Counted from the first letter of the stretch, positions 7,495-15,387 are shown. The stretch is 27,277 nt of DNA from an uncultured Duncaniella sp. (GCA_910587165.1 CAJUKP010000027.1:1-27277); one strand, 5' to 3'. Notes: generated from the letters alone by a model not told the origin. Translations and numbers: made by a program.

Positions 7495-8921
7495 AGAGAG
7501 ATACAGGCAGTTCCATCTCGCGCACGGTGCTCAAAGCCATGAGCATTTTCGGCGGGATGCAGGTATTCACCATCCTCTGCGGCATAGTGCGCACCAAACT
7601 GGTGGCCATCTGGCTCGGCACTTCGGGGGTGGGACTTTTCGCCATCTATACCTCCGCGCTCACACTTGTCTCGAGTCTAACACAGCTGAATCTGCGCACA
7701 AGCGCCGTCCGCACCATCGCCTCACACGAGGATCCGCGGACTCTCCCTGTCACGGTGGCGGTGGTGCGCCGTCTGGGGCTATGGCTCGGAGTGGCCGGAG
7801 TGGCCGTCATGCTTCTGTCGGCCCCGGTGTTCAGCCTCCGCACCTTCGGCACCTACGGGGTATCGTCGATGTTCATGCTCCTTGCTCCGGCGGTGTTCCT
7901 CATGGCACTCACCATGACCGACCAGGTGGTACTCCAGGGGCTGGGCAGACTCCGTCCGCTCGCCATGAGCAATCTCAGAGGGGTCGGGGCCGGGTTGATC
8001 GTATCCGTGCCAATTCTCTACTTTTTCAGGGACACGGGTATCGTCTGGGTGATCACAGCCTATTCTTTCACCGCATGGCTCGGGGTCAGGATGGCCCGCG
8101 CGGATCTGCCGCTTACAGGGCCGCGGCCATCGTCGGGCGAGGTCTGGGCCCTGGGGCGTCCGGTGCTTCTGATGGGATTCTATCTCACCATCGCCGCCGT
8201 CACCACCGAACTATGTTCATACATCTTCATAGCATTCCTCAACCGCGCCGGCGGTACGGCAGAGGTGGGATTGTTCCAGTCGGGATATACTCTTGTCAAC
8301 CGCTATATGGGGATGATATTCTCGGCCATAGGTGTGGAATTTTTCCCCCGTCTGTCATCGGTGGCATCCCATCCCCGCCGCACGGCCACATTCGTGAGCC
8401 ATGAGCTGCTGCTGCTGTCGTGCGTACTCCTCGGGGTGGTGGCTATCTTCATCCCGTTGGCTCCGGTGGGGGTGAGGCTACTCTATTCCCAGGAGTTTCT
8501 CGGGATTGTTCCCTACGTGCTTCTCGCCATGCCCGGAGTGGTGTTCCAGGGAGCAAGCTGGTGCATGGCCTTCGTGATGCTCGCACGGGGCGACGGGAAG
8601 CTCTATATGGCCACCGAGGTACTAAGCGCGGTGCTCACCGTCACTCTCAACCTTATCTTTTTCCACTTCATGGGGATAGCGGGTATAGGCCTGGCCTTCA
8701 CGGTCAACAATGCCATATATGCCGCAATCATAGGCGCGGTCTATTACCGCCGCTACCGTCTGAGTCTGTCCCGCAAGGTGTTGGCCATACTCGCGGGTGT
8801 ATTTATGGTATTGAGCCTCATGTCGGGCATCGCTCTCATGTTCAATCCCTGGTGGTCAGCAGTCATTTCAGTTCCGGCCATCGCTGTGGCGGTGGTGTCG
8901 GTGAGGAAAATAATGGGCTGA
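7482..8921 (+). CDS. Wzx/MATE-type polysaccharide flippase
   Basis: 479 residues with about 12-14 hydrophobic segments throughout and an N-terminal pattern (MSIFGGMQVFTILCGIVRTKLVAIWLG) typical of the MATE/MOP exporter superfamily, O-antigen flippase branch. It would move lipid-linked oligosaccharide from the inner to the outer leaflet of the cytoplasmic membrane. It starts within the end of the GT2 gene (13-base overlap); ATG 7491 is an alternative start. It is the last gene of the plus-strand unit, and its stop lies only five bases from the stop of the opposing HAD gene. No Wzy polymerase is seen in the window. Confidence 0.85.
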   Translation: MVEMKRDTGSSISRTVLKAMSIFGGMQVFTILCGIVRTKLVAIWLGTSGVGLFAIYTSALTLVSSLTQLNLRTSAVRTIASHEDPRTLPVTVAVVRRLGLWLGVAGVAVMLLSAPVFSLRTFGTYGVSSMFMLLAPAVFLMALTMTDQVVLQGLGRLRPLAMSNLRGVGAGLIVSVPILYFFRDTGIVWVITAYSFTAWLGVRMARADLPLTGPRPSSGEVWALGRPVLLMGFYLTIAAVTTELCSYIFIAFLNRAGGTAEVGLFQSGYTLVNRYMGMIFSAIGVEFFPRLSSVASHPRRTATFVSHELLLLSCVLLGVVAIFIPLAPVGVRLLYSQEFLGIVPYVLLAMPGVVFQGASWCMAFVMLARGDGKLYMATEVLSAVLTVTLNLIFFHFMGIAGIGLAFTVNNAIYAAIIGAVYYRRYRLSLSRKVLAILAGVFMVLSLMSGIALMFNPWWSAVISVPAIAVAVVSVRKIMG

Positions 8922-8926
8922 CCTCC

Positions 8927-9520
8927 TCAATCCTCGTCCCAACCCTTTCCCTCCACGAGAAAAGTCCGGCATCCGAGAGCGGCGGCGGGCTTTATGTCCT
9001 TGTCCACGCTGTCGCCCACCACGAGCACTTCCGAGGGGCGGAGTCCCATCTGTCCGAGTGCGAGCGTGAAGATGGCGGGATCGGGTTTTCTCACCCCGGC
9101 TTCCGCGCTGTCTATCACCACGTCGAAAAGCCCGAGTATGCCGTAGTCGGCGAGCACGGCACGGAGATTGCCGTAGAAATTGGAGACTACGGCCAGCGGC
9201 AGATGGCTGTGGAGCTCCTGAAGCCTCGGTGTCACTTCGGCCACGCACCCGCGCGCGTATCCGTAGCAACGTGTGGCCACATCGCCCGGGGGGATACCCA
9301 TGTGTTGTGCCTGGAGAGCGACTTTCCCGGTCAGTAGGTCGAGCATCGTGTCGGTGGGGCAGACGAGGGGTGTGATGTTGCGTTCGGCATGGATATAGGC
9401 CTCTCTTGTCAGGGATGAGCCGGAAGCTTTCCACGCGCGGTTCATGACATGATACCAATGCTCGCCACGCGAGTCGAGCGTGCCGCCGAAATCAAATATT
9501 ATCCCCTTTATATTCTCCAT
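8927..9520 (-). CDS. HAD-superfamily hydrolase (phosphatase-like)
   Basis: 197 residues. Motif I is IIFDFGGTLD (about 8-17) with the nucleophile Asp but Gly in place of the second Asp (DxD changed to DxG), as in some HAD-IA phosphatases. Motif II is VVSNF (Ser/Asn), motif III includes the Lys in VRKPDPAIF, and motif IV is VVGDSVDKDIKPA. The cap is small and helical. It is the last gene of the long minus-strand unit, and its start overlaps the end of the upstream CDP-alcohol phosphotransferase gene by 29 bases, so translational coupling is likely. By context it may dephosphorylate a polyol phosphate or a phosphorylated phospholipid head group; the sequence alone does not decide the substrate. 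Confidence 0.85.
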   Translation of the reverse strand: MENIKGIIFDFGGTLDSRGEHWYHVMNRAWKASGSSLTREAYIHAERNITPLVCPTDTMLDLLTGKVALQAQHMGIPPGDVATRCYGYARGCVAEVTPRLQELHSHLPLAVVSNFYGNLRAVLADYGILGLFDVVIDSAEAGVRKPDPAIFTLALGQMGLRPSEVLVVGDSVDKDIKPAAALGCRTFLVEGKGWDED

Positions 9521-10436
9521 TTTCCAGCCGTGCCGTGAGGTTGCGGCAGATACGCTCGTGTCTCACCACCATATATACCGCGATGGCGTTGAGCAGGGTC
9601 AGTTCGTAGACGAAGTAAAGCCACGGGAGCCCGATGAACAGTGAGATGAAGAGTCCTATCGTGCGCCAGTTGAATGTGAGGATGTTTGTGTATTTCATCA
9701 GCGGCAGCGAGAGGCGGCGGAAGTCGTCGCGGAACCCCGGCGGTATCTTTCCGTCGGGGAACCGCAGCCGCAGCTCCTTCCTGAGCCGCTGCATGGCCGG
9801 GGAGCAGGCTTCCTGCCTCATGGTGTAGCCGAGATATACGCGCATGGTGAGCCGCCGCCAGAATCCGGCGTCCGTGCTGTCGAGCTGGGCCTTGAGCTGT
9901 GCGGCGTTGTCGAGTTCGCTCCCCTCTTCCCCTTTCAGGAAATAGAGATGGAACTGGCGGTAGTAGTCGGCCATCGCAGCCTGCCGGGCATGGCATATAC
10001 CGGCGGCTATGGCCATGAGCCACATCACGTAGGTGTGTGCGCTGAAGAAGGGGATGTCGCGGTTCTCGCGGAGCACGATGGCAATGTAGATGGCGGCGAA
10101 CCAGAAGTCGCCGCTCAGCCCGTCGAGTATCCTGCCGATGCGCGAATACTGCCGGGTCATGCGGGCGAGCTGCCCGTCGGCGCTGTCAAATGAGTTGGCC
10201 CATACCAGCAGGAGCATTCCCACCACATTGACCCACAGCTCCGGATAGAAGAACAGCACTCCGGCCGCCACCCCGAGGAAGATGGAGGCGATGGTGATGG
10301 CGTTGGGGCTCACACCGAGACGCGCGGCAATCTTGGCCCATACGAATCCTACGGGCCGGTAGAAAGCCAGGTCGATGTGCTCTTCGGTGTCAGCCGACTT
10401 GAGCGACTTGCGGTATTCCTCCCTCCAGTTAGACAT
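9492..10436 (-). CDS. CDP-alcohol phosphotransferase, divergent second copy
   Basis: 314-residue integral membrane enzyme. The CDP-alcohol phosphotransferase signature is seen at SFDSADGQLAR (about 82-92) followed by GRILDGLSGD. Against the consensus D-x2-D-G-x2-A-R-x8-G-x3-D-x3-D, the last Asp is one residue late (x4). Membrane helices follow the motif, and a soluble insertion of about 90 residues (about 165-255, with many Arg, Lys and Glu) separates N- and C-terminal hydrophobic parts; insertions of this size are not typical of PgsA or PssA. It should transfer a phosphoalcohol between a CDP carrier and a lipid or polyol. It lies 15 bases after the PAP2 gene. The substrate is unknown. Confidence 0.8.
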   Translation of the reverse strand: MSNWREEYRKSLKSADTEEHIDLAFYRPVGFVWAKIAARLGVSPNAITIASIFLGVAAGVLFFYPELWVNVVGMLLLVWANSFDSADGQLARMTRQYSRIGRILDGLSGDFWFAAIYIAIVLRENRDIPFFSAHTYVMWLMAIAAGICHARQAAMADYYRQFHLYFLKGEEGSELDNAAQLKAQLDSTDAGFWRRLTMRVYLGYTMRQEACSPAMQRLRKELRLRFPDGKIPPGFRDDFRRLSLPLMKYTNILTFNWRTIGLFISLFIGLPWLYFVYELTLLNAIAVYMVVRHERICRNLTARLENGEYKGDNI

Positions 10437-10451
10437 CAGCTTGGGACCCTC

Positions 10452-11372
10452 TTATTTTGAAATGTAACGTTCGTAGGCTCCGAGGAAGCGTCTGAACGCA
10501 CCCCATCGCATGAGCAACTGCTCGAATATGATCCATCCGACCAGCGTCACGCCGATACCGGCGAGCACGTCGATGATGTAATGGTGGGATGTATAGACAG
10601 CCGTCCACCAGATGCCGAGGCAGATGAACGCGAACAATCCTCTGAGCCACCACGGGCAGCGCGCCTTGAGGGAATAGATGAAGGCGATGAGCATATAGGC
10701 GGCGTGGAGCGAGGGGAGGGCGGCGAACACATTGGAGTTGCGTGAGTAGAGGCCGTCGAATATGCCGAGTCCGGTCATGGCATCCCAAGCCCCGAGTCCG
10801 GCGGTCTCGCCGTGGGTGCCGGGGATGAAGCCGAAGCCGTGCATGGCCACATACCACGGCGGCGCGGCGGGGTGGATATAGTAGCCGGCGAAGCCGAGGA
10901 GATTGACGAAGAGGAATACCAGCGAGAAATGGAGATAGACCTCATACTGCCTGCCGAAATAGAGCCACAGACCGAACAGGATGGGCACGGGCACCCAGCA
11001 GAGATAGAAACATCCGGCCATGAAGTCGAGCGCCTTGGATGTGTGGAGCGCCCACCATTCGTTGGGGGTCAGGCCACCGATGCCGAACAGACCTTTCTCA
11101 GCCTCATAGAGACCGGCTATGTCCACGGGGTTGACATTGTAGTTGGGGCAGATGTTCATCCAGTCATACGAGATTCCGAACACGATGAACGGCAGGAGCG
11201 CCACCACCATGCGGCGTGTGCCTCTTGCCGCGAAGAGCAGTATGGCGAGCAGAGCCAGGATATAGATATGTTCGGTGCGCAGGCCGACGAAGATGCCTGT
11301 GACGAAGAGCCACAGTCCGAGTGCGGCTATGATCACCGCACTCTCGCGTGTAGAGGTTCCGGTCCGTGTCAT
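10452..11372 (-). CDS. PAP2-superfamily membrane enzyme, AUR1-like; inositol phosphorylceramide synthase candidate
   Basis: 306 residues with about six membrane helices. Three motifs resemble the fungal and protozoan AUR1/IPC synthase family: YIHPAAPPWY (about 163-172), SNVFAALPSLHAA (about 213-225, with the catalytic His) and YTSHHYIIDVLAG (about 258-270, second His and Asp). These residues perform phosphodiester head-group transfer in PAP2 enzymes. The expected reaction is transfer of phosphoinositol from phosphatidylinositol to dihydroceramide; other phosphotransfers are possible. The start codon overlaps the stop of the upstream CDP-alcohol phosphotransferase (ATGA), and their pairing is the main contextual argument for an inositol lipid role. 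Confidence 0.8.
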   Translation of the reverse strand: MTRTGTSTRESAVIIAALGLWLFVTGIFVGLRTEHIYILALLAILLFAARGTRRMVVALLPFIVFGISYDWMNICPNYNVNPVDIAGLYEAEKGLFGIGGLTPNEWWALHTSKALDFMAGCFYLCWVPVPILFGLWLYFGRQYEVYLHFSLVFLFVNLLGFAGYYIHPAAPPWYVAMHGFGFIPGTHGETAGLGAWDAMTGLGIFDGLYSRNSNVFAALPSLHAAYMLIAFIYSLKARCPWWLRGLFAFICLGIWWTAVYTSHHYIIDVLAGIGVTLVGWIIFEQLLMRWGAFRRFLGAYERYISK

Positions 11373-12085
11373 CGTTTGTCAATGAGCTGGCGGCGGGCAT
11401 GGTTGACGCGGGCGAACGCGGTGATGTTGGCAAACACGGCGATGATGCCCATGGCCACGATGAGGATTGTGGTGGCGTCGAATTCGGCGGAGGCCACGTT
11501 GAGTCCGGTGATACCTGTGGCGAGACAACCTGCCGCGGTGACCACTACACGCTCGGGACGCTGCATGAAGCCGATCTTGCACTCAAGACCGAGCCCCTCG
11601 GCGCGGGCGCGCACATAGCTCACCATGATCGAGCCGACGAGGGCCACGAAGGTGATGAGCGCTCCGGCCACGTAGCCTTTCTGGAGCAGATAGTAGGAGA
11701 TGCCTCCGAGGGTGAAAAGTTCGCAGTAGCGGTCGAGCACGGAGTCATACATGGCACCGAACACAGAGGTCATGTTGCCGAGACGGGCCACCTGTCCGTC
11801 AAGCATATCGAACAGAGAGAAGAGGATTATGATGGCTCCGGCCCAGGTGACGAGATTGTAGTTCATGTCGGCGGGAGTGCCTGCATAGCCCGCGTAGACC
11901 AGGATCGCGGCGGCGGCTATATTGCCGAGCAGGCCTATCGTTGTGACCATATTGGGGGTCACGCCCATGCGGATGAGGAGTCTCACAAAGGGGTTGATCA
12001 CGAAGTAGATGCCTTGCTGGAGACTGTCGCGGAAACGTTTGAACATGGAATTTTGCTGAGGTATTGTTATTTCGTTATCAGGCAT
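11369..12085 (-). CDS. CDP-alcohol phosphatidyltransferase; PI-phosphate-synthase-like
   Basis: 238 residues with about six membrane helices. It has the complete catalytic signature FDMLDGQVAR (about 89-98), then eight residues, G-AMY-D-SVL-D, so all four metal-binding Asp are in place. Downstream, SYVRARAEGLGL and FMQRPER (about 150-180) resemble the RAE...RPER segment of actinobacterial phosphatidylinositol-phosphate synthases, where these basic residues bind inositol phosphate. The expected reaction is CDP-diacylglycerol plus inositol phosphate to phosphatidylinositol phosphate, in the cytoplasmic membrane. PgsA-type glycerol-phosphate use is the alternative. It lies 4 bases after the GtrA gene and is coupled to the PAP2 gene. 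Confidence 0.8.
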   Translation of the reverse strand: MPDNEITIPQQNSMFKRFRDSLQQGIYFVINPFVRLLIRMGVTPNMVTTIGLLGNIAAAAILVYAGYAGTPADMNYNLVTWAGAIIILFSLFDMLDGQVARLGNMTSVFGAMYDSVLDRYCELFTLGGISYYLLQKGYVAGALITFVALVGSIMVSYVRARAEGLGLECKIGFMQRPERVVVTAAGCLATGITGLNVASAEFDATTILIVAMGIIAVFANITAFARVNHARRQLIDKR

Positions 12086-12089
12086 TGTG

Positions 12090-12668
12090 TTATAAGTTTT
12101 TTTTACGTGGAGTCAGAAAGTCGACAATGCGTATGGCATATCGGTCGAACGGTGTGGGACGGTAGACGAAGTTGCGCTGTAGCACGAAGTTCCATCCCCA
12201 CGACACGGCCAGCGAAGCCGCCAGACGGGAAGCCGCGAAGATGCCGTCGGGCTTGAATCCGAGATTGACAAGCCATTCCCATTGCGACAGGAGAGTGGCG
12301 AGTCCTGTGGTCCCGTACATATTCAGCAGTAGCGATCCGGTCCACACCATGAAATATTTCACCCCGACGGCCTTGACACTCTGTCCGGCGGCATGGAAGG
12401 TGAAACGGTAGTTGATGCAGCAGTTCACCACACCTCCGGCGAGGGCGCCGATGGCCACCGAGAGGTTGGAACGGTAGAAAGGTTCGAGAGCTACGAACAC
12501 GAAGGAGTAAAGGAGCATACTCATGCCCAGATCGACCCAAGAGGCCACCTGTGATGACACTGATGAGCGCAGGAATGTGGAAATGAGTCCACCTCCGTTG
12601 AGAAATTTGTCTTTCAGCTCTTGAAATTTCATTTTTCGGCTCTTTTCGATTGAGGAAGTGAAGGACAT
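12090..12668 (-). CDS. GtrA-like membrane protein
   Basis: 192 residues with four predicted membrane helices (about 45-62, 70-90, 106-124, 148-170) and the GtrA-type motifs VNCCINYRFTFH after helix 2 and WGWNFVLQRNFVYR at the end. GtrA-family proteins are thought to flip polyprenyl-linked sugars or otherwise support lipid-linked sugar transfer; the exact role is not known for most members. The start is ATG 12668, 6 bases after the upstream stop; Met13 (12632) is an alternative. It sits inside the lipid head-group cluster, so transport of a lipid intermediate is a reasonable guess. Confidence 0.85.
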   Translation of the reverse strand: MSFTSSIEKSRKMKFQELKDKFLNGGGLISTFLRSSVSSQVASWVDLGMSMLLYSFVFVALEPFYRSNLSVAIGALAGGVVNCCINYRFTFHAAGQSVKAVGVKYFMVWTGSLLLNMYGTTGLATLLSQWEWLVNLGFKPDGIFAASRLAASLAVSWGWNFVLQRNFVYRPTPFDRYAIRIVDFLTPRKKNL

Positions 12669-12674
12669 GATCTC

Positions 12675-13538
12675 TTATTTGTGATTTTTGATCTCGGCGA
12701 GTACGGCGCGGGCTATCACGGCTGCCGCCTCAATGCGGCATGGCGCGAAGCTAGGCCAGTCGTTGAAGTCAATGATATGGAATGTTCCGTCCGGGGCCAC
12801 TATCGCATCGCCACCGTAGAAGCGGATGTCGAGAATGTCGGCCGCGCGGCCACAGGCATCCTTGAATTTCTCGAGGTCGAACCGGGGTGTCTGTGCGTTG
12901 GTGGCCGCCGAGTCGTCGCCTCCGGTGGAATAGCTTTTCTCGAAGGGGTAGAACCACTGGAACCAGGGGGTGCCGGTGACGCCGTAGAATTTCACCTGCT
13001 CACCGTCGAGGTGGCGCATGATCACGGCTCTCTTGATGCCGCGCAGGAAGTATTCCTGAAGCATCTCCTGTGCTTCCTGAGGATGGCGCACGTAGGTGAC
13101 GTCCTCCTTGTGCTGGGCATACAGGTCGCCTCGCTTTATCCATGCGCGGTCCATGCCGGCGGCTTCCATACGGGCTGTGACGGTCTGGTTGGTGTTGACC
13201 ATCAGACATTCGGGGTATGGGATGCCTGATCCGAGCAGGATTCTCGAGAGCCGTTCGCGTGTGCAGTTCTCGACTCCGTATGCGGAGTTGAACACGAGGC
13301 AACCGTCGTCCTCCATGGCCTGGAGGATCGGAAACGAGCGGTGGTCGCGGCACATATGTATGATCACGCGCTCCTTCACGGCGCCCGCGATCAGCTGCTC
13401 CTCGCTGTAGGTCTTCACCTCGCATCCGCGTTTGCGGAGCTGCTCGGCTGTGAGGTTCATGATGGCTGCGTCGTTGCCTATGTGGTTGGGGGAGTAGGCC
13501 CCAGCGCGCAGAATGGCGGCAATCTTTATTTCGGCCAT
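12675..13538 (-). CDS. ATP-grasp family protein of unknown substrate
   Basis: 287 residues, soluble. ATP-grasp features: a central lysine strand AWIKRGD (about 133-139), a second lysine and acidic adenine-clamp region AVIMRHLDGEQVKFYGV (about 173-190), and the Mg-binding segment GGDAIVAPDGTFHIIDFNDW (about 243-262) in which D and N of IDFND match the metal ligands of RimK and inositol 1,3,4-trisphosphate 5/6-kinase families. The N-terminal part looks like a pre-ATP-grasp domain (HIGNDAAIMNLTAEQLRKRG). The reaction could be amino-acid ligation or phosphorylation of a polyol. The neighbouring inositol-lipid-type genes make the kinase idea attractive but unproven. It lies 15 bases after the nucleotidyltransferase gene. 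Confidence 0.75.
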   Translation of the reverse strand: MAEIKIAAILRAGAYSPNHIGNDAAIMNLTAEQLRKRGCEVKTYSEEQLIAGAVKERVIIHMCRDHRSFPILQAMEDDGCLVFNSAYGVENCTRERLSRILLGSGIPYPECLMVNTNQTVTARMEAAGMDRAWIKRGDLYAQHKEDVTYVRHPQEAQEMLQEYFLRGIKRAVIMRHLDGEQVKFYGVTGTPWFQWFYPFEKSYSTGGDDSAATNAQTPRFDLEKFKDACGRAADILDIRFYGGDAIVAPDGTFHIIDFNDWPSFAPCRIEAAAVIARAVLAEIKNHK

Positions 13539-13553
13539 TGGGGTTGGATTGGT

Positions 13554-14261
13554 TTATTTCTTAATAAGATCCTCCGCTGCAGCGATGTCGGCAGCGTGGT
13601 CCACGTCAATTATTTTTGAGAAGTGGAATGTGCGGAGCCGGAGTCCGGCCGCCACAAGCGAGCGTTGGAAATCGCGCATCCGTGTGTGGCCCGCCTCCAT
13701 GCAGTCCGTCAGATAGGAGAGGGCGCGGGGAGATAGAATGTACATACCTCCCGAGACGCAGGTCACTCCCTCGGCGGGAGTGTCGAAGTAGCCGGTGACA
13801 GTGCCGTCAGGCCCTTCGGCGACATAGAGCGGCTTCTCGTCGTCCACGTATCGCGTCACGGCCATGAGGGCGTCGCATCCATCGCGGCGGGCGGTCTGCC
13901 ATTCATGCAGATAGGCTCCGAATTCGTCGGGGCGGAACACGGCGTCGACCGTCGCCACGCACACGTCATCTCCTCCGAGGCGGGGGAGAAGGGCGGCGAG
14001 GGAATGCATCGAGCCGGGTGTGGTACGGACGGTGACATTGATCGGGAGCCGGGTGCGGAGATCCTCAAGGTAGCGGCTGACATCATCCGCCTCACCGTTG
14101 ATGATCACTTCTATCCGCCCGCATCCGGGCTGTGATGCCATGATACGTGCCATACGGCCGATGAGGGGCTCGCCTCCCACCTGCACGAGAGGTTTGGGGA
14201 GGGCTATGCCTTCCCCGGCGAGGCGTGAGCCTTGTCCGGCTGCTATTATGGCGTGGATCAT
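13554..14261 (-). CDS. MobA-like/sugar nucleotidyltransferase
   Basis: 235 residues from ATG 14261. The open frame runs to 14318, but MIHAIIAAGQGSRL is the family N-terminus and the longer form would overlap pdxA. The signature AAGQGSRL with downstream LPKPLVQVGGEP (about 21-32) binds the NTP. CVATVDAVF (about 98-106) supplies the first metal-binding Asp, and IIDVDHAADIAAAE near the end supplies the second. By family it joins a phosphorylated sugar, polyol or choline-type compound to CTP, UTP or GTP. In this cluster CDP-alcohol formation, for example CDP-inositol, is a reasonable hypothesis because CDP-alcohol phosphotransferases follow. It lies 25 bases after pdxA. Confidence 0.8.
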   Translation of the reverse strand: MIHAIIAAGQGSRLAGEGIALPKPLVQVGGEPLIGRMARIMASQPGCGRIEVIINGEADDVSRYLEDLRTRLPINVTVRTTPGSMHSLAALLPRLGGDDVCVATVDAVFRPDEFGAYLHEWQTARRDGCDALMAVTRYVDDEKPLYVAEGPDGTVTGYFDTPAEGVTCVSGGMYILSPRALSYLTDCMEAGHTRMRDFQRSLVAAGLRLRTFHFSKIIDVDHAADIAAAEDLIKK

Positions 14262-14286
14262 GACGGGGGATGTGTCAGTCGTTATT

Positions 14287-15387
14287 TCAGTCGTTATTCT
14301 TGGGTTCCCTTGGCACACGGTCTGATCCGCGGTCGAAGTTCTGTTTTCTCAGCGGATTGCTTGTTGCCTCGGCCTCGCGCAGGCGGTTGCGATAGATGTC
14401 GAGGGCGGCATAGATGGCCTCGCGGAGCGACTGTGGTTCGGCCAGGCCTTTGCCGGCTATGTCGTAGGCGGTGCCGTGGTCGGGGGATGTGCGCACGTAA
14501 CGGAGTCCGGCGGTGAAGTTCACTCCGTTCTCGCCCGCGAGGAGCTTGAAGGGGGTGAGGCCCTGATCGTGATACATGGCCAGGATTCCGTCAAACTTGG
14601 TGTAGGTGCCGCTTCCGAAGAAGCCGTCGGCGGCGTAGGGGCCGAACGCGAGCACTTTCTTCTTCGATGCATCGGCTATGGCAGGTATGATGGTGTCCTG
14701 CTCGTCGGTACCGATCACGCCGCTGTCGCCCGCATGGGGGTTGAGCGAGAGCACCGCTATGCGGGGGGAATGGATGCCGAAGTCGCTGATGAGGGAGCGG
14801 TTGAAAGCCTCGAGGGCATGGGCCACATTCTCTCGGGTGACGTTGGGGGCGACCTCGCTCAGGGAATTGTGGATTGTGACGAGGGCCACCCTCAGGCCTT
14901 CGGCACACATTATCATCATGGCCTTGTCCTTGCCTTCGCCCAGCTCGGCCTGAAGAAACTCAGTGTGGCCGGGGAAGTCGAACTCCTCGCTATGGATGGC
15001 GCTCTTGTTGATGGGGCAGGTGACGAGCACGTCGATCTTGCCGTCGCGCAGATCGGCCACAGCCTGACGCAGTGCGGCAAGGGCGGCGGCACCGCTCTCG
15101 GGTGTGGCCTGTCCCGGCTCCACCTTTGTGTCCTCGGGCACCACATTTATCATGTAGATGCGCTCGGCGGCGGGGTCGGTCTCGTCGGGAGAGGCTATCT
15201 GGGTGAATTTCACCTCCGGCAGGTTCATGGCCTTGCGGTAGAATGAGGCTATCTTGGCCGAACCGTAGACCACGGGGGTGCATATCTCGCCGAGGCGGGT
15301 GTCCTCGAAGGTCTTGAGCATGGTCTCGTAGCCTATGCCGTTGATGTCGCCGTGGGTGATTCCCACTTTTATCTTTTTGTTTTCCAA
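14287..15387 (-). CDS. pdxA: 4-hydroxythreonine-4-phosphate dehydrogenase
   Basis: Pyridoxal-5-phosphate biosynthesis: NAD-dependent oxidation of 4-phosphohydroxy-L-threonine, cytoplasmic. Motifs: GITHGDINGIGYE (variant of GDPAGIGPE), SLSEVAPNVTRENV, LSLNPHAGDSGVIGTDE, AMYHDQGLTPFK (metal-binding His) and TSPDHGTAYDIAGKG. The start is uncertain. The frame opens at 15477 but those residues (Ser/Thr-rich) overlap the previous gene by 52 bases. A TTG at 15385-15387 begins MENKKIKVGITHGD, which matches the usual N-terminus of Bacteroidota PdxA, so I use it (366 residues). The C-terminal tail after YRNRLREAE is longer than usual and polar. No Shine-Dalgarno site helps the choice. Confidence 0.9.
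   Translation of the reverse strand: MENKKIKVGITHGDINGIGYETMLKTFEDTRLGEICTPVVYGSAKIASFYRKAMNLPEVKFTQIASPDETDPAAERIYMINVVPEDTKVEPGQATPESGAAALAALRQAVADLRDGKIDVLVTCPINKSAIHSEEFDFPGHTEFLQAELGEGKDKAMMIMCAEGLRVALVTIHNSLSEVAPNVTRENVAHALEAFNRSLISDFGIHSPRIAVLSLNPHAGDSGVIGTDEQDTIIPAIADASKKKVLAFGPYAADGFFGSGTYTKFDGILAMYHDQGLTPFKLLAGENGVNFTAGLRYVRTSPDHGTAYDIAGKGLAEPQSLREAIYAALDIYRNRLREAEATSNPLRKQNFDRGSDRVPREPKNND

Noticed and set aside
10812..12256. Long plus-strand open frames opposite the lipid cluster (10812-11618, 11366-12256)
   Set aside because: They are antisense to genes with clear family motifs, overlap each other, and have compositions typical of shadow frames in GC-rich DNA.
14262..14318. Upstream extension of the nucleotidyltransferase frame
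   Set aside because: It overlaps pdxA and adds 19 residues before the canonical IIAAGQGSRL start region.
14476..15246. Plus-strand open frame of 256 codons opposite pdxA
   Set aside because: Shadow frame of a well-supported gene; no family motifs or promoter.
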